Origin: a virus
Reading direction: 5' to 3' (one strand)
DNA length: 57,461 bases
IMG/VR virus record: IMGVR_UViG_3300017788_000030
Span: 1 to 57,461 of that record
Part shown: in pieces, positions 8,146 through 15,786 of the stretch
How positions within the stretch are numbered: the stretch's first letter is position 1
Layout: every line of letters starts with the position of its first letter
Made by a program: the position numbers and the translations under genes
Notes under the pieces: generated by a model
What the model was told of the DNA's origin: nothing
What the model saw: the letters and a program-made list of their open reading frames with translations, nothing else
The model's database searches: none

Positions 8146-9188
8146 TTATAACCTATCTAAGAAGTTCTAGTTATGGCACACACTCTATGTGTCCTATGCA
8201 ATATACATTTGAGTATGTACTAGGCATAAAATCAAAGTCGAATAAAAAAGCAGATAAGGGTACTATATGTCATAAGGTTTTTGAAATTTTGGCACATATA
8301 AAACTGTGTCATCAAAATAATGAACAATACTATAATGATATAGAAATATTGGGATCGATAGATATTAACAACTATGATATAGATCTAATGATAGAAAAAG
8401 TATATCATTACTATATAACAAAATTTAATCACCACGACTGGTCCGTTTCCGATTATAACGAATGTAAAAAATGGATTTTTAAAGCCCTCAATTATTCTGA
8501 TGGTATATTTGATCCTCGAAATAAACATATTGTACAGCCTGAGCAGCATTTTGATATAGAAATTAGAAAAAATTGGGCTAAATATGACTATAATACCAAG
8601 CTTGGACAAATTAGCGGATATTTAGCTATCAAAGGAACTATGGATCTTATAGTAAAAGTAAATGATGATACTCTAGAGATCATAGATTACAAGACAGGTA
8701 AAAGATTAGACTGGGCAACCGGTCAAGAAAAAACTCTAGCAAAATTGCATGAAGATCCACAATTAATGCTATATTATTATGCTGTACATAAGTTGTATCC
8801 AAATATTAAGCATGTTATAGTTTCGATATATTTTATCAATGATGGGGGTATGTTTTCTATATGTTTCGATAAGTCTCATATATCGAAAATAGAAAATATG
8901 CTAAGAAATAAGTTCGAAACAATAAAAAATACTACCAATCCACAATTAAATAAAAGCTGGAAATGCACAAAATTATGTCATTTTGGAAAAAATACATTCG
9001 AAAATACTTCTCATCTTCCCATCATAGAATATAGAGAAAATCAGGTTACACCAATTGGTAAATGTATGACAATGTGCGAACAGGTTCATCATGACATCTT
9101 AGTAAAAGGTATAGATGCCGTGGTTGACGAATACCAAACACCAGGTTATAATGTAGGACAGTACAAAGCGCCCGGAAGTGCTGAATAA
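8142..9188 (+). CDS. RecB/Cas4-like PD-(D/E)XK exonuclease
   Basis: This 348-aa protein has the RecB-family nuclease pattern. SSYGTHSMCPMQYTFEYV is at the N-terminus, KGTICHKVFEILAH near residues 41-54 supplies the conserved His, and the catalytic core GTMDLIVKVNDDTLEIIDYK near residues 166-185 contains the Asp and the DYK motif. QLMLYYYAVHKLYP near residue 208 is the usual following helix. Cysteines at the N-terminal CPMQY and C-terminal segments (CTKLCHF and CMTMCEQ) could form an Fe-S or zinc site as in Cas4/AddB-type enzymes. It probably resects DNA ends for recombination. It is the last gene of the coupled chain. 40 nt without a gene follow before the polymerase. Confidence 0.75.
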   Translation: MIITYLRSSSYGTHSMCPMQYTFEYVLGIKSKSNKKADKGTICHKVFEILAHIKLCHQNNEQYYNDIEILGSIDINNYDIDLMIEKVYHYYITKFNHHDWSVSDYNECKKWIFKALNYSDGIFDPRNKHIVQPEQHFDIEIRKNWAKYDYNTKLGQISGYLAIKGTMDLIVKVNDDTLEIIDYKTGKRLDWATGQEKTLAKLHEDPQLMLYYYAVHKLYPNIKHVIVSIYFINDGGMFSICFDKSHISKIENMLRNKFETIKNTTNPQLNKSWKCTKLCHFGKNTFENTSHLPIIEYRENQVTPIGKCMTMCEQVHHDILVKGIDAVVDEYQTPGYNVGQYKAPGSAE

Positions 9189-9228
9189 TTATTACTGACT
9201 CTATTAATTACGAAAGGATAAAAATAAA

Positions 9229-9273
9229 ATGGATATGAGAAGAACATATGTTCCTCTTCATGTCCATTCCTAG
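9229..9273 (+). other. Short ORF carrying the first PHP motif, cut off by TAG TGA
   Basis: An ATG at 9229 with AAGG about 11 nt upstream reads MDMRRTYVPLHVHS and then meets TAG (9271) and TGA (9274). This 14-residue peptide is exactly the expected start of a DnaE PHP domain, where HxHxxxS leads into YSLLDG. The rest of the motif continues in another frame from GTG 9273. The two pieces are separated by the equivalent of an 8-nt insertion. The stop and the next start overlap as TAGTG, an arrangement that allows re-initiation. It may be a disrupted start, a programmed frame change or a sequence error. Confidence 0.75.
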
Positions 9274-11120
9274 TGACTCACTACTCACTATTGGATGGAC
9301 TTTCTCAACCACATCAAATCGCTAATAGGTGTTTGGAAATTAATGCAAAATCGTGTGCAATAACTGATCATGGCAATATTTCTGGTACTATTAAATTTTA
9401 CACAGAAATGAAAAAACATGGTATTAAACCCATAATAGGTTGTGAACTATATATCTCGTCGGACGACGCTTCTATACAAACCAAAGAAAACAAAAAACTA
9501 AGTCATCTACTTGTTTTAGCTAAAAACTATAATGGTTGGAAAAACTTAATAGAATTGGTTTCATTGTCTAATAAGCCGAACTATTACTACCATAAGCCCA
9601 GGCTAGACCTATCTCTGCTAAAGCAATACGTAAAAGGTGACTTAGTATGCATATGCGGGCATTTAGGATCATTCATTGCGGATAAATTAGTCTCCTCTGA
9701 TCAGATTATATCGGACTGGAAAAATGTGGGTATTGATAACATTAATTCTTTTAAGGATATATTCGGTAAAGATAATTTTTTTCTAGAATCCCAATTAATG
9801 GATCAAGAAAATCTGCCTGTGCAAAAAACACTAACAGACTGTATTAGAGAACTAGGAATAATTACAAATACAAAAGTGGTCTGTACGCCAGATGCCCATT
9901 ATTGTAGAAAATCCGATGCTATAGATCAGAGAATATTATTATGCAATAATCTAAAAACAACTTTTGGTGAAATTAGCAAGAAAATTCATAACCACGAAGA
10001 TATTCCGCTGTCTGCTTTCTTTACCTCGGATAATTTTCATATTTTATCTCAAGAAGAAATATGTAATTTGCATACCGAAGAAGAAATAGAAAATACAAAT
10101 CTAATAGATTCCATGTGTGAAGAATATAACATACTAGACAAGCCCAATCTTCCTCCTTTTGGTTGCCCGAAAGGGTATACCGACGCCGAGTATCTTAGAG
10201 AACTATGCAGAAAAGGATGGAAAGAAAAAATAGCAAAAATAGTACCAGAAAACGACCAAAATACTTATGTTGATCGTATCAAGTATGAATTAGATGTTTT
10301 GCAGGGTGCTAATCTTTCTAGCTACTTTTTACTAGTGCAAGATATTGTAAACTATGTTAGAACAAATAATTGGCTACCCGGACCAGGACGCGGAAGCGCT
10401 GCTGGATGTTTGGTATCATATCTAATTGGTATTACTAATATTGATCCTATTAAATATAATCTAATGTTTGATAGATTTTACAATTCTGGCAGAAATACTA
10501 AAGATAGAATATCAATGCCAGATATAGATGTTGATGTTCCAATTAATAAAAGAGAAAATATTATCCAATATATCAAAGATAAGTATGGTGAGGACAAAGT
10601 TTCTCAAATGATAACCTTTAATACCATCAAGGGTAGAGGCGCTCTGAAAGATGTTCTTAGAGTATATGGAAATATATCTTTTGACGAAATGAATAAAATT
10701 ACTAAAAATATCCCTGATGAAGCAAAAATTGCAGACGAACTTCAGGAAATGAAAGAAGAAACTGGAGAAGCGTCTATTATAAGGTGGGCATTGGAAAATA
10801 ATGCAGATAGCTTAAGAGATTATTGTTATATAGATTCAAATAATACACTAAATGGTCCTCTTGCAAAAAGGTTTGAGCAGGCTATTAGATTGGAAGGAAC
10901 AAAATCCAATCAATCGAAACATGCGGCTGGCATAGCCATTAGCGCCAATCCATTGAAAGATATTTGTCCTATGATCTATGACTCTAAAAACGATCAAATG
11001 ATAGCGGGTATGGAAATGCAAGACCTAGAATCATTAGGAATTATTAAATTCGATATTCTAGGAGTAGCAATGTTAGATAAAATTATGACAATTCAAGACT
11101 TATTAAAAGAAGGAGAATGA
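9273..11120 (+). CDS. dnaE: DNA polymerase III alpha, N-terminal half (PHP + palm)
   Basis: The frame begins at GTG 9273 with THYSLLDGL, then ITDHGNISGTIKFY and IKPIIGCELYI, i.e. a PHP domain missing only its first motif. Palm motifs are GPGRGSAAG (about residue 370), MPDIDVDVP (about 415, two catalytic Asp) and IKFDILG (about 591, the third catalytic Asp). The protein stops at residue 615, right after the palm; the fingers are encoded at 11,988. It is the catalytic half of the phage replicase. The better N-terminal sequence is in the short ORF at 9229, so the annotated start is doubtful. The 3' end overlaps a small gene; exonuclease and second half follow in coupled order. Confidence 0.88.
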   Translation: MTHYSLLDGLSQPHQIANRCLEINAKSCAITDHGNISGTIKFYTEMKKHGIKPIIGCELYISSDDASIQTKENKKLSHLLVLAKNYNGWKNLIELVSLSNKPNYYYHKPRLDLSLLKQYVKGDLVCICGHLGSFIADKLVSSDQIISDWKNVGIDNINSFKDIFGKDNFFLESQLMDQENLPVQKTLTDCIRELGIITNTKVVCTPDAHYCRKSDAIDQRILLCNNLKTTFGEISKKIHNHEDIPLSAFFTSDNFHILSQEEICNLHTEEEIENTNLIDSMCEEYNILDKPNLPPFGCPKGYTDAEYLRELCRKGWKEKIAKIVPENDQNTYVDRIKYELDVLQGANLSSYFLLVQDIVNYVRTNNWLPGPGRGSAAGCLVSYLIGITNIDPIKYNLMFDRFYNSGRNTKDRISMPDIDVDVPINKRENIIQYIKDKYGEDKVSQMITFNTIKGRGALKDVLRVYGNISFDEMNKITKNIPDEAKIADELQEMKEETGEASIIRWALENNADSLRDYCYIDSNNTLNGPLAKRFEQAIRLEGTKSNQSKHAAGIAISANPLKDICPMIYDSKNDQMIAGMEMQDLESLGIIKFDILGVAMLDKIMTIQDLLKEGE

Positions 11121-11122
11121 TA

Positions 11123-11308
11123 ATGTCATTACAAAGATTTGCCGATATTCCTGTGGGTACCAGGTTTAAAACAGATAATAAAGAATACGTTAAAATTCAA
11201 GATGAAAGACTGTCTTGTTGTAAGGTTCTAAATGCTGCTCTTATTTCGGATTCAACTAAAAAAACCTTTATTGTTCCTATCACAGAGGTAGAAGTTGTAA
11301 CAGAATGA
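11123..11308 (+). CDS. Small protein between polymerase and exonuclease
   Basis: This is a protein of about 61 residues (MSLQRFADIPVGTRF, then EYVKIQDERLSCC and FIVPITEVEVV). The motif F-x-D-[IV]-P-V-G-x-x-F followed by a Tyr-Val-Lys strand is typical of small all-beta phage proteins of unknown role. I prefer ATG 11123 to ATG 11117 because AAGGAG at 11109-11114 is then 8 nt upstream. It ends in an ATGA overlap with the exonuclease gene. Its fixed position inside a split replicase cluster suggests co-expression with the polymerase, but I see no functional motif. Confidence 0.6.
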   Translation: MSLQRFADIPVGTRFKTDNKEYVKIQDERLSCCKVLNAALISDSTKKTFIVPITEVEVVTE

Positions 11309-11991
11309 TCAACTATAATAAAATTTGCGTTTTTGACTTTGAAACAGATGGTATAGATGCAGAATCTTGTAGTCCTGTTCAGTTGGCTGCTGTGATGATC
11401 GATCCAATTAGTCTGGAGATTGTTCCAAGTTCTGAATTTAATATCTATTTTAAGCCAGAAACTCTTGAGAAAGATCCAGAATATACTTACACAACAGACG
11501 TTGTTGATTTTCATGCCAAGGTTTATGGTTGTTCGAAAGACGATATTATGGCCAAATGGAAGTCTAATCCTTCTCAACAACACTCTTGGAAAATGTTTAC
11601 AGATTATCTTGATAAATACCATACGAGAACATCTAAAAAAAGCCAATTTAGCGCACCCATAGCTGCTGGATATAATATATACAGATTTGATTTGCCAATT
11701 ATTAATAGGCTTAGTACTAAATATAAGAACTTAAACAAGGAAGGAAAAACAGATCTATTTTATCCAAGAGATGTTATAGATGTTATTAATCTGGTGTTTT
11801 ATTGGTTTGAACAAAATAGTGACATTAAAAGTTATACCCTAGATTCTCTTAGAGAATACTTTGGCATATCTACAGAAGGCGCTCACGATGCCTCCAAAGA
11901 CGTTACAGATACGGCAAATATAATGATTAGATTTATGAAATTACATAGAAGACTCTCAAAGAACATAAAATTCAAGGACTCTTTTAAATGA
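11305..11991 (+). CDS. DnaQ-like 3'-5' proofreading exonuclease
   Basis: This 228-aa protein has all DEDDh motifs. Exo I is VFDFETDGID (D11, E13), Exo II is near residues 120-128 (YNIYRFDLPIINR, with the Asp), and Exo III is GAHDASKDVTDTAN near residue 193 (His and Asp). It corresponds to the epsilon subunit that removes mispaired 3' ends. It starts in an ATGA overlap with the small gene and ends in an ATGA overlap with the second polymerase half, so it lies between the two parts of the polymerase and should be made in equal amounts. There is no visible beta-clamp-binding motif that I can name with confidence. Confidence 0.88.
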   Translation: MINYNKICVFDFETDGIDAESCSPVQLAAVMIDPISLEIVPSSEFNIYFKPETLEKDPEYTYTTDVVDFHAKVYGCSKDDIMAKWKSNPSQQHSWKMFTDYLDKYHTRTSKKSQFSAPIAAGYNIYRFDLPIINRLSTKYKNLNKEGKTDLFYPRDVIDVINLVFYWFEQNSDIKSYTLDSLREYFGISTEGAHDASKDVTDTANIMIRFMKLHRRLSKNIKFKDSFK

Positions 11992-13604
11992 AGAAGTTTG
12001 CTTATTCTTGTGGATGCTCATTTGATTTATTGGATCAGAACCAAAAAAATATTGACTTTAATCCTATTAACAATCAGATTAATTTAGATTGTTCAAAAAC
12101 ATGGAATCTCATATCTGATGGAAATACCAAAGGTTGTTTTCAATTAGAGTCTCGCTTAGGACGATCCATGGCCAAAAAGCTGAAACCTCAGAATATAGAG
12201 CAACTATCTGCCTTAATTAGTATTTTAAGACCGGGATGTCTGGAGGCTGTAAGAGACGGAAAAACAGTTAGCAATCATTATATAGATAAAAAAAATGGTA
12301 GAGAATCCGTAGATTACTATCATCCGGCACTTGAGCCAATACTTCAAAAAACCTATGGTGAAATGATTTATCAGGAACAGGCTATGGAGATAGCTAAAGA
12401 AATAGCCGGATTTGATCTTCAAGAAGCCGACAATTTGAGAAAAGCTATTGGTAAGAAAAAACCAGAAGAAATGTCTAAGCTAAAAAATAAGTTTATAGAT
12501 GGAGCAAGAAAAAAACAAATAGTATCAGCATCCGAAGCCGAAGAAATTTTTGGTTGGATAGAAAAAAGTCAAAGATACTCTTTCAATAAAAGTCATGCTG
12601 TCTCATACGCTGTTAATGCTTATTTATCAGCATATTGTAAAGCTCATTTCTCTAGAGTATTTTTTGCGTCTTATTTAAGATTTGCTAAAGATAAAATAGA
12701 TCCAAAAGCAGAAATTAAGTCATTAGTTCAAAACGCAACAGAAATGGATATTTTGGTTAGCGTACCAGATCTACGACTTATGAACGAATTATTTATGCTT
12801 AAAGGTAAAAACATATATTTTGGCCTAACAGATATCAAAGGCTTCGGATCTTCTGTATATAAAAAATTATCTAATGTAATCGAAGATAATAAAATTGATC
12901 TATATCAATGTGATTGGTATGACATCCTTTTACGCATACTGGTTAATATCAATTCAACTGCTGCTAAGGCTTTAATAAAATCTGGAGCTTTAGATTTTAC
13001 TAAAAAAACCAGAACAAGTATGCTATTTGAATTTAGTCTAGTTAGTGAATTAACGAATAAAGAAATAGTATATCTAATTAACAATATACCGTTCTGTAGT
13101 AGTATATACGAATTTATATATAAGCTATTATGTGATCATAAACTAACACAAAAAAGAAAAATGACTATTAACAGCATGTTGGATACAATTAAAAAACCTC
13201 CATATTCTCTCGAAGACAATCCCGAATGGATAGCAGACTCTGAAGATGAGGTTTTAGGATGTCCCATTACTTGTTCAAAAGTAGACATGTACGATGTAAG
13301 CATGACTAATTGTAACTGCAAAGATTTCAAAACTATCCTAATCAAAGACAACATTATCGTATGCGGAGAGATATCGGGACTCAATGTAACAAAAACAAAG
13401 TCAGGAAAATCTCCTGGTTCGGAAATGGCCTTTGTTTGCTTAACAGATGGATATGGTTCTATTGATAGTGTTATATTTTTTCCAGAAGCATACAAAACAT
13501 ATAAGCATATTTTATTTGATAATAACATCATTATTATTAAAGGCAAAAAGGGACAAGGCGATGATTCACTTATAGTAGAAAAATGCTTTATACCAAAAAC
13601 TTGA
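11988..13604 (+). CDS. dnaE: DNA polymerase III alpha, C-terminal half (fingers, HhH, OB)
   Basis: After a short unusual leader (FAYSCGCSFDLLDQ) the protein reads LISDGNTKGCFQLES and LKPQNIEQLSALISILRPG, the fingers region that follows the palm in intact DnaE. The segment TYGEMIYQEQAMEIAKEIAG and a Lys/Glu-rich helix follow, then KSHAVSYAVNAYLSAYCKAHF (residue about 205). The HhH-like part is around residues 330-400. The end is an OB fold (IIVCGEISGLNVTKTKSGKS through VFFPEAY-like strands). It starts in an ATGA overlap with the exonuclease. It must associate with the PHP-palm half to make an active polymerase. No intein residues are present at the break. Confidence 0.87.
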   Translation: MKKFAYSCGCSFDLLDQNQKNIDFNPINNQINLDCSKTWNLISDGNTKGCFQLESRLGRSMAKKLKPQNIEQLSALISILRPGCLEAVRDGKTVSNHYIDKKNGRESVDYYHPALEPILQKTYGEMIYQEQAMEIAKEIAGFDLQEADNLRKAIGKKKPEEMSKLKNKFIDGARKKQIVSASEAEEIFGWIEKSQRYSFNKSHAVSYAVNAYLSAYCKAHFSRVFFASYLRFAKDKIDPKAEIKSLVQNATEMDILVSVPDLRLMNELFMLKGKNIYFGLTDIKGFGSSVYKKLSNVIEDNKIDLYQCDWYDILLRILVNINSTAAKALIKSGALDFTKKTRTSMLFEFSLVSELTNKEIVYLINNIPFCSSIYEFIYKLLCDHKLTQKRKMTINSMLDTIKKPPYSLEDNPEWIADSEDEVLGCPITCSKVDMYDVSMTNCNCKDFKTILIKDNIIVCGEISGLNVTKTKSGKSPGSEMAFVCLTDGYGSIDSVIFFPEAYKTYKHILFDNNIIIIKGKKGQGDDSLIVEKCFIPKT

Positions 13605-13627
13605 CATTCGTTGGTCTTTTGGTATAA
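13588..13627 (+). promoter_or_regulatory. 11-bp perfect inverted repeat enclosing the ssb promoter
   Basis: TTATACCAAAA (13588-13598) and TTTTGGTATAA (13617-13627) are perfect reverse complements separated by 18 nt. The right arm includes most of the -10 element and the spacer includes the -35 element. This could be an operator for a dimeric repressor or an RNA hairpin at the end of the upstream message. Confidence 0.7.
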
Positions 13628-13628
13628 T
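13601..13628 (+). promoter_or_regulatory. Consensus sigma70-type promoter for ssb
   Basis: TTGACA (13601-13606) and TATAAT (13623-13628) match both consensus hexamers exactly, with a 16-nt spacer. The -35 overlaps the TGA stop of the polymerase half. Transcription would start near 13635, giving a short leader before the ssb start. Confidence 0.85.
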
Positions 13629-13655
13629 AGTCGTGTAGGTTTGGTTATTTAACTT

Positions 13656-13660
13656 AGGAG
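13656..13660 (+). promoter_or_regulatory. Ribosome binding site of ssb
   Basis: AGGAG lies 7 nt before ATG 13668. It is one of the strongest ribosome sites in the window and fixes the ssb start. Confidence 0.85.
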
Positions 13661-13667
13661 ATAAACA

Positions 13668-14036
13668 ATGAACATTAATATACTACGTGGTAATTTGGCT
13701 CGAGATCCAGAGGTCAGGACTGTTACAACAGGAGACAAGCAAACATCTGTTGTTAACTTCACTATTGCTGTGTCAAGAGACTATACAAAAGCTAATGGAG
13801 AAAAGGATAAGATCACAACTTTTGTTCCTTGTGAAGCTTGGGATACTGGAGCAGAAATTATAGGAGAATCCTTTAAGAAAGGCGATCTAGTTCTAGTAGA
13901 AGGATCTTTGAGAAATGATAGCTGGGAAAAAGACGGAGTCAAGCATAACTCATTAAAGGTAAGAGTTAATAATTTCTCTAAAATCACTAAGCTATCAAGG
14001 AATAATAAAGAAGATAAAGAAAAGGTAGCGTTCTGA
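13668..14036 (+). CDS. ssb: Single-stranded DNA-binding protein
   Basis: This 122-aa protein has a full OB-fold SSB domain: MNINILRGNLARDPEVRTV, VVNFTIAVSRDY, FVPCEAWDTGAEII, FKKGDLVLVEGSLRNDSWE, then KVRVNNFSKI. It coats ssDNA during replication and recombination. The linker is very short and the C-terminus is KEDKEKVAF, which lacks the usual acidic DDDIPF tip but keeps a final Phe. Protein-protein contacts may therefore differ from bacterial SSB. It stands alone between gaps with its own consensus promoter and a strong ribosome site, suggesting high early expression. Confidence 0.93.
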   Translation: MNINILRGNLARDPEVRTVTTGDKQTSVVNFTIAVSRDYTKANGEKDKITTFVPCEAWDTGAEIIGESFKKGDLVLVEGSLRNDSWEKDGVKHNSLKVRVNNFSKITKLSRNNKEDKEKVAF

Positions 14037-14061
14037 TTATCTTGTAAAGTAAAGTAATTTT

Positions 14062-14095
14062 CGGTTTGGCGCAAGATACGTTCTGCGCCAAATCG
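14062..14095 (+). terminator. Stable hairpin after ssb, possible terminator
   Basis: TTTGGCGCA (14065-14073) pairs perfectly with TGCGCCAAA (14084-14092). C62, G63 and G64 extend the stem with G95, C94 and a G-U pair, giving 12 bp with a 10-nt loop. No long T run follows (CGTTAATT), so termination may be weak or it may protect the 3' end of the ssb message. Confidence 0.5.
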
Positions 14096-14100
14096 TTAAT

Positions 14101-14124
14101 TACAACAACAATAACAATAATAAT
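14101..14124 (+). promoter_or_regulatory. CAA/AAT-repeat leader without ribosome site
   Basis: The 24 nt before ATG 14125 consist of CAACAACAAT then AACAATAATAAT-type triplets, with no guanine and no Shine-Dalgarno sequence. Such unstructured A-rich leaders can support initiation without a ribosome site. No promoter is clear in the 14,037-14,124 gap. Confidence 0.45.
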
Positions 14125-15786
14125 ATGAGTTCTAAACTAAAAATATTGATGGTTTCCGAAGCCAGTTTTCTCAGCTCTGGTTTCGGTACGTATACAAAAG
14201 AACTACTATCCAGACTCCAGTCAACTGGAAAATATGAAATAGCAGAGTTTGCCTGTTATGGCAAAGTTAATGATCCAAAAGATAGCTCTATAACATGGAG
14301 ATATTACGCTAATGCAGTAGACCCTTCTGATCCACGACATTCACAGTATAATGGTTCTATGGAAAACCAGTTTGGTAGATGGAGATTCGAAAGAGTATTA
14401 TTGGATTTTAAACCGGACGTTGTAATCGATATACGAGACTATTGGATGAACTCATACCAGCAAGTATCCCCACTGAGACCATTTTTCCACTGGATTTTGA
14501 TGCCAACCGTGGACTCGGCACCACAGCAGGAAGAATGGATAGATACTTTTCTAAACGCCGATGCTATTTTTACATATTCTGATTTCGGAAGAGATACTCT
14601 TCGTCAACAAAGCAATAATAAAATCAATTATATCGATACAACATCACCAGGTATTAATTTAGAAACTTTTCGCCCACTTGTTAATAGAGACGAAATCAAA
14701 AAGGTAATGGGTCTAGAAAATGCTTTTGTTGTTGGAAGCATTATGAGAAATCAGAAAAGAAAACTAATTCCAGAATTATTTGTTGTTTTCAAAAAATTGC
14801 TTAATGACTATAAAGAATCTAATAATCCAGCAGGAGAAAATATATACCTATACCTACATACTAGTTATCCAGATGCGGGATGGGATATTCCACAACTTCT
14901 CAAAGAATATGAAATAGGAAACAAAGTTTTATTTACATATAGTTGCAAATCATGCAATTTTTTAAGACCATGCCTATTCCAGCACCCTGTAACATTTTGT
15001 CCTAAGTGTGGGAACTATTCGTTTTCTATGCCGAATGTTAGTAATGGCTTAACACAGGAAGATCTAAATACCATTATTAATACTTTTGATTTATATGTAC
15101 AATATGCTATTTGTGAAGGATTCGGGATGCCTCAAGTTGAAGCCGCTGCCTGCGGTGTTCCTGTAGCATCCGTAGACTATAGTGCTATGTCTGATGTGGT
15201 TCAAAAACTAAATGGTTTTCCCGTAAGAGTAAAACATTTCTTTAAGGAACTAGAAACAAAAGCCATCAGGGTTTATCCTGACAATGATCATCTAGTAGAA
15301 ATTATTAAAAACTATATTGCTATTCCAGACATTCTAAAAAACCAAAAAAGACACGAAACCAGACAATTAGTAGAAAAACATTATGATTGGAATATTATAG
15401 CACAAAAATGGGAAAATTATTTAGACAATATCACTCTTACTAATTATCAAGGCAAATGGGACACAAGGTTACCTCTAATCACGTCTTTAACAGAATTAGA
15501 CAAACATAAAAATCCATATGATATGATAGTAGACTGGGTAGCTAAAAATATACAAGATAATCAAATAGCAACATCTATGATTTTGCTAAATATGATCAGA
15601 GACCTAGATTACGGTTTTGCGATAAATGGAATGAATACTCAACCATATAATATCGATAATGTAAAACAAGTATTCGAATCTCTAATAAACAATCATAATA
15701 TTACTATGCAGGCAAAAGACAATCCAGAATTGCTATCACCCGAAGATTTTATTTTATATGCCGATATGAAGGATCAAACAAAATGA
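14125..15786 (+). CDS. GT4-like glycosyltransferase with zinc-ribbon insertion
   Basis: This 553-aa GT-B protein begins LKILMVSEASFLSSGFGTYT, the N-terminal Rossmann domain. SPGINLETFRPL (about residue 174) and VGSIMRNQKRKLIP start the C-terminal domain. The donor-binding motif EGFGMPQVEAAACGVPVASV is near residues 332-351. Between the two halves of the second domain are CKSC (C274, C277) and CPKC (C292, C295), a zinc ribbon not usual in GT4 enzymes. About 120 residues follow the catalytic part and look helical. It probably transfers a sugar from a nucleotide donor to an unknown acceptor (DNA base, virion protein or host glycan). It is the first gene of a coupled glycosylation cluster. Confidence 0.8.
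   Translation: MSSKLKILMVSEASFLSSGFGTYTKELLSRLQSTGKYEIAEFACYGKVNDPKDSSITWRYYANAVDPSDPRHSQYNGSMENQFGRWRFERVLLDFKPDVVIDIRDYWMNSYQQVSPLRPFFHWILMPTVDSAPQQEEWIDTFLNADAIFTYSDFGRDTLRQQSNNKINYIDTTSPGINLETFRPLVNRDEIKKVMGLENAFVVGSIMRNQKRKLIPELFVVFKKLLNDYKESNNPAGENIYLYLHTSYPDAGWDIPQLLKEYEIGNKVLFTYSCKSCNFLRPCLFQHPVTFCPKCGNYSFSMPNVSNGLTQEDLNTIINTFDLYVQYAICEGFGMPQVEAAACGVPVASVDYSAMSDVVQKLNGFPVRVKHFFKELETKAIRVYPDNDHLVEIIKNYIAIPDILKNQKRHETRQLVEKHYDWNIIAQKWENYLDNITLTNYQGKWDTRLPLITSLTELDKHKNPYDMIVDWVAKNIQDNQIATSMILLNMIRDLDYGFAINGMNTQPYNIDNVKQVFESLINNHNITMQAKDNPELLSPEDFILYADMKDQTK

Noticed and set aside
9189-9228. A promoter in the gap before the polymerase
   Set aside because: The 40 nt are AT-rich but I see no -35/-10 pair with correct spacing.
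11040-12110. Split intein at the polymerase break
   Set aside because: The first half ends in a charged KEGE tail and the second begins with CGCSF without an intein C-terminal His-Asn/Cys junction. The N-half shows no Cys-initiated block, so a plain split gene fits better.
14062-14095. Confident rho-independent terminator after ssb
   Set aside because: The stem is strong, but the following bases lack a T run, so it is listed only as a possible terminator.
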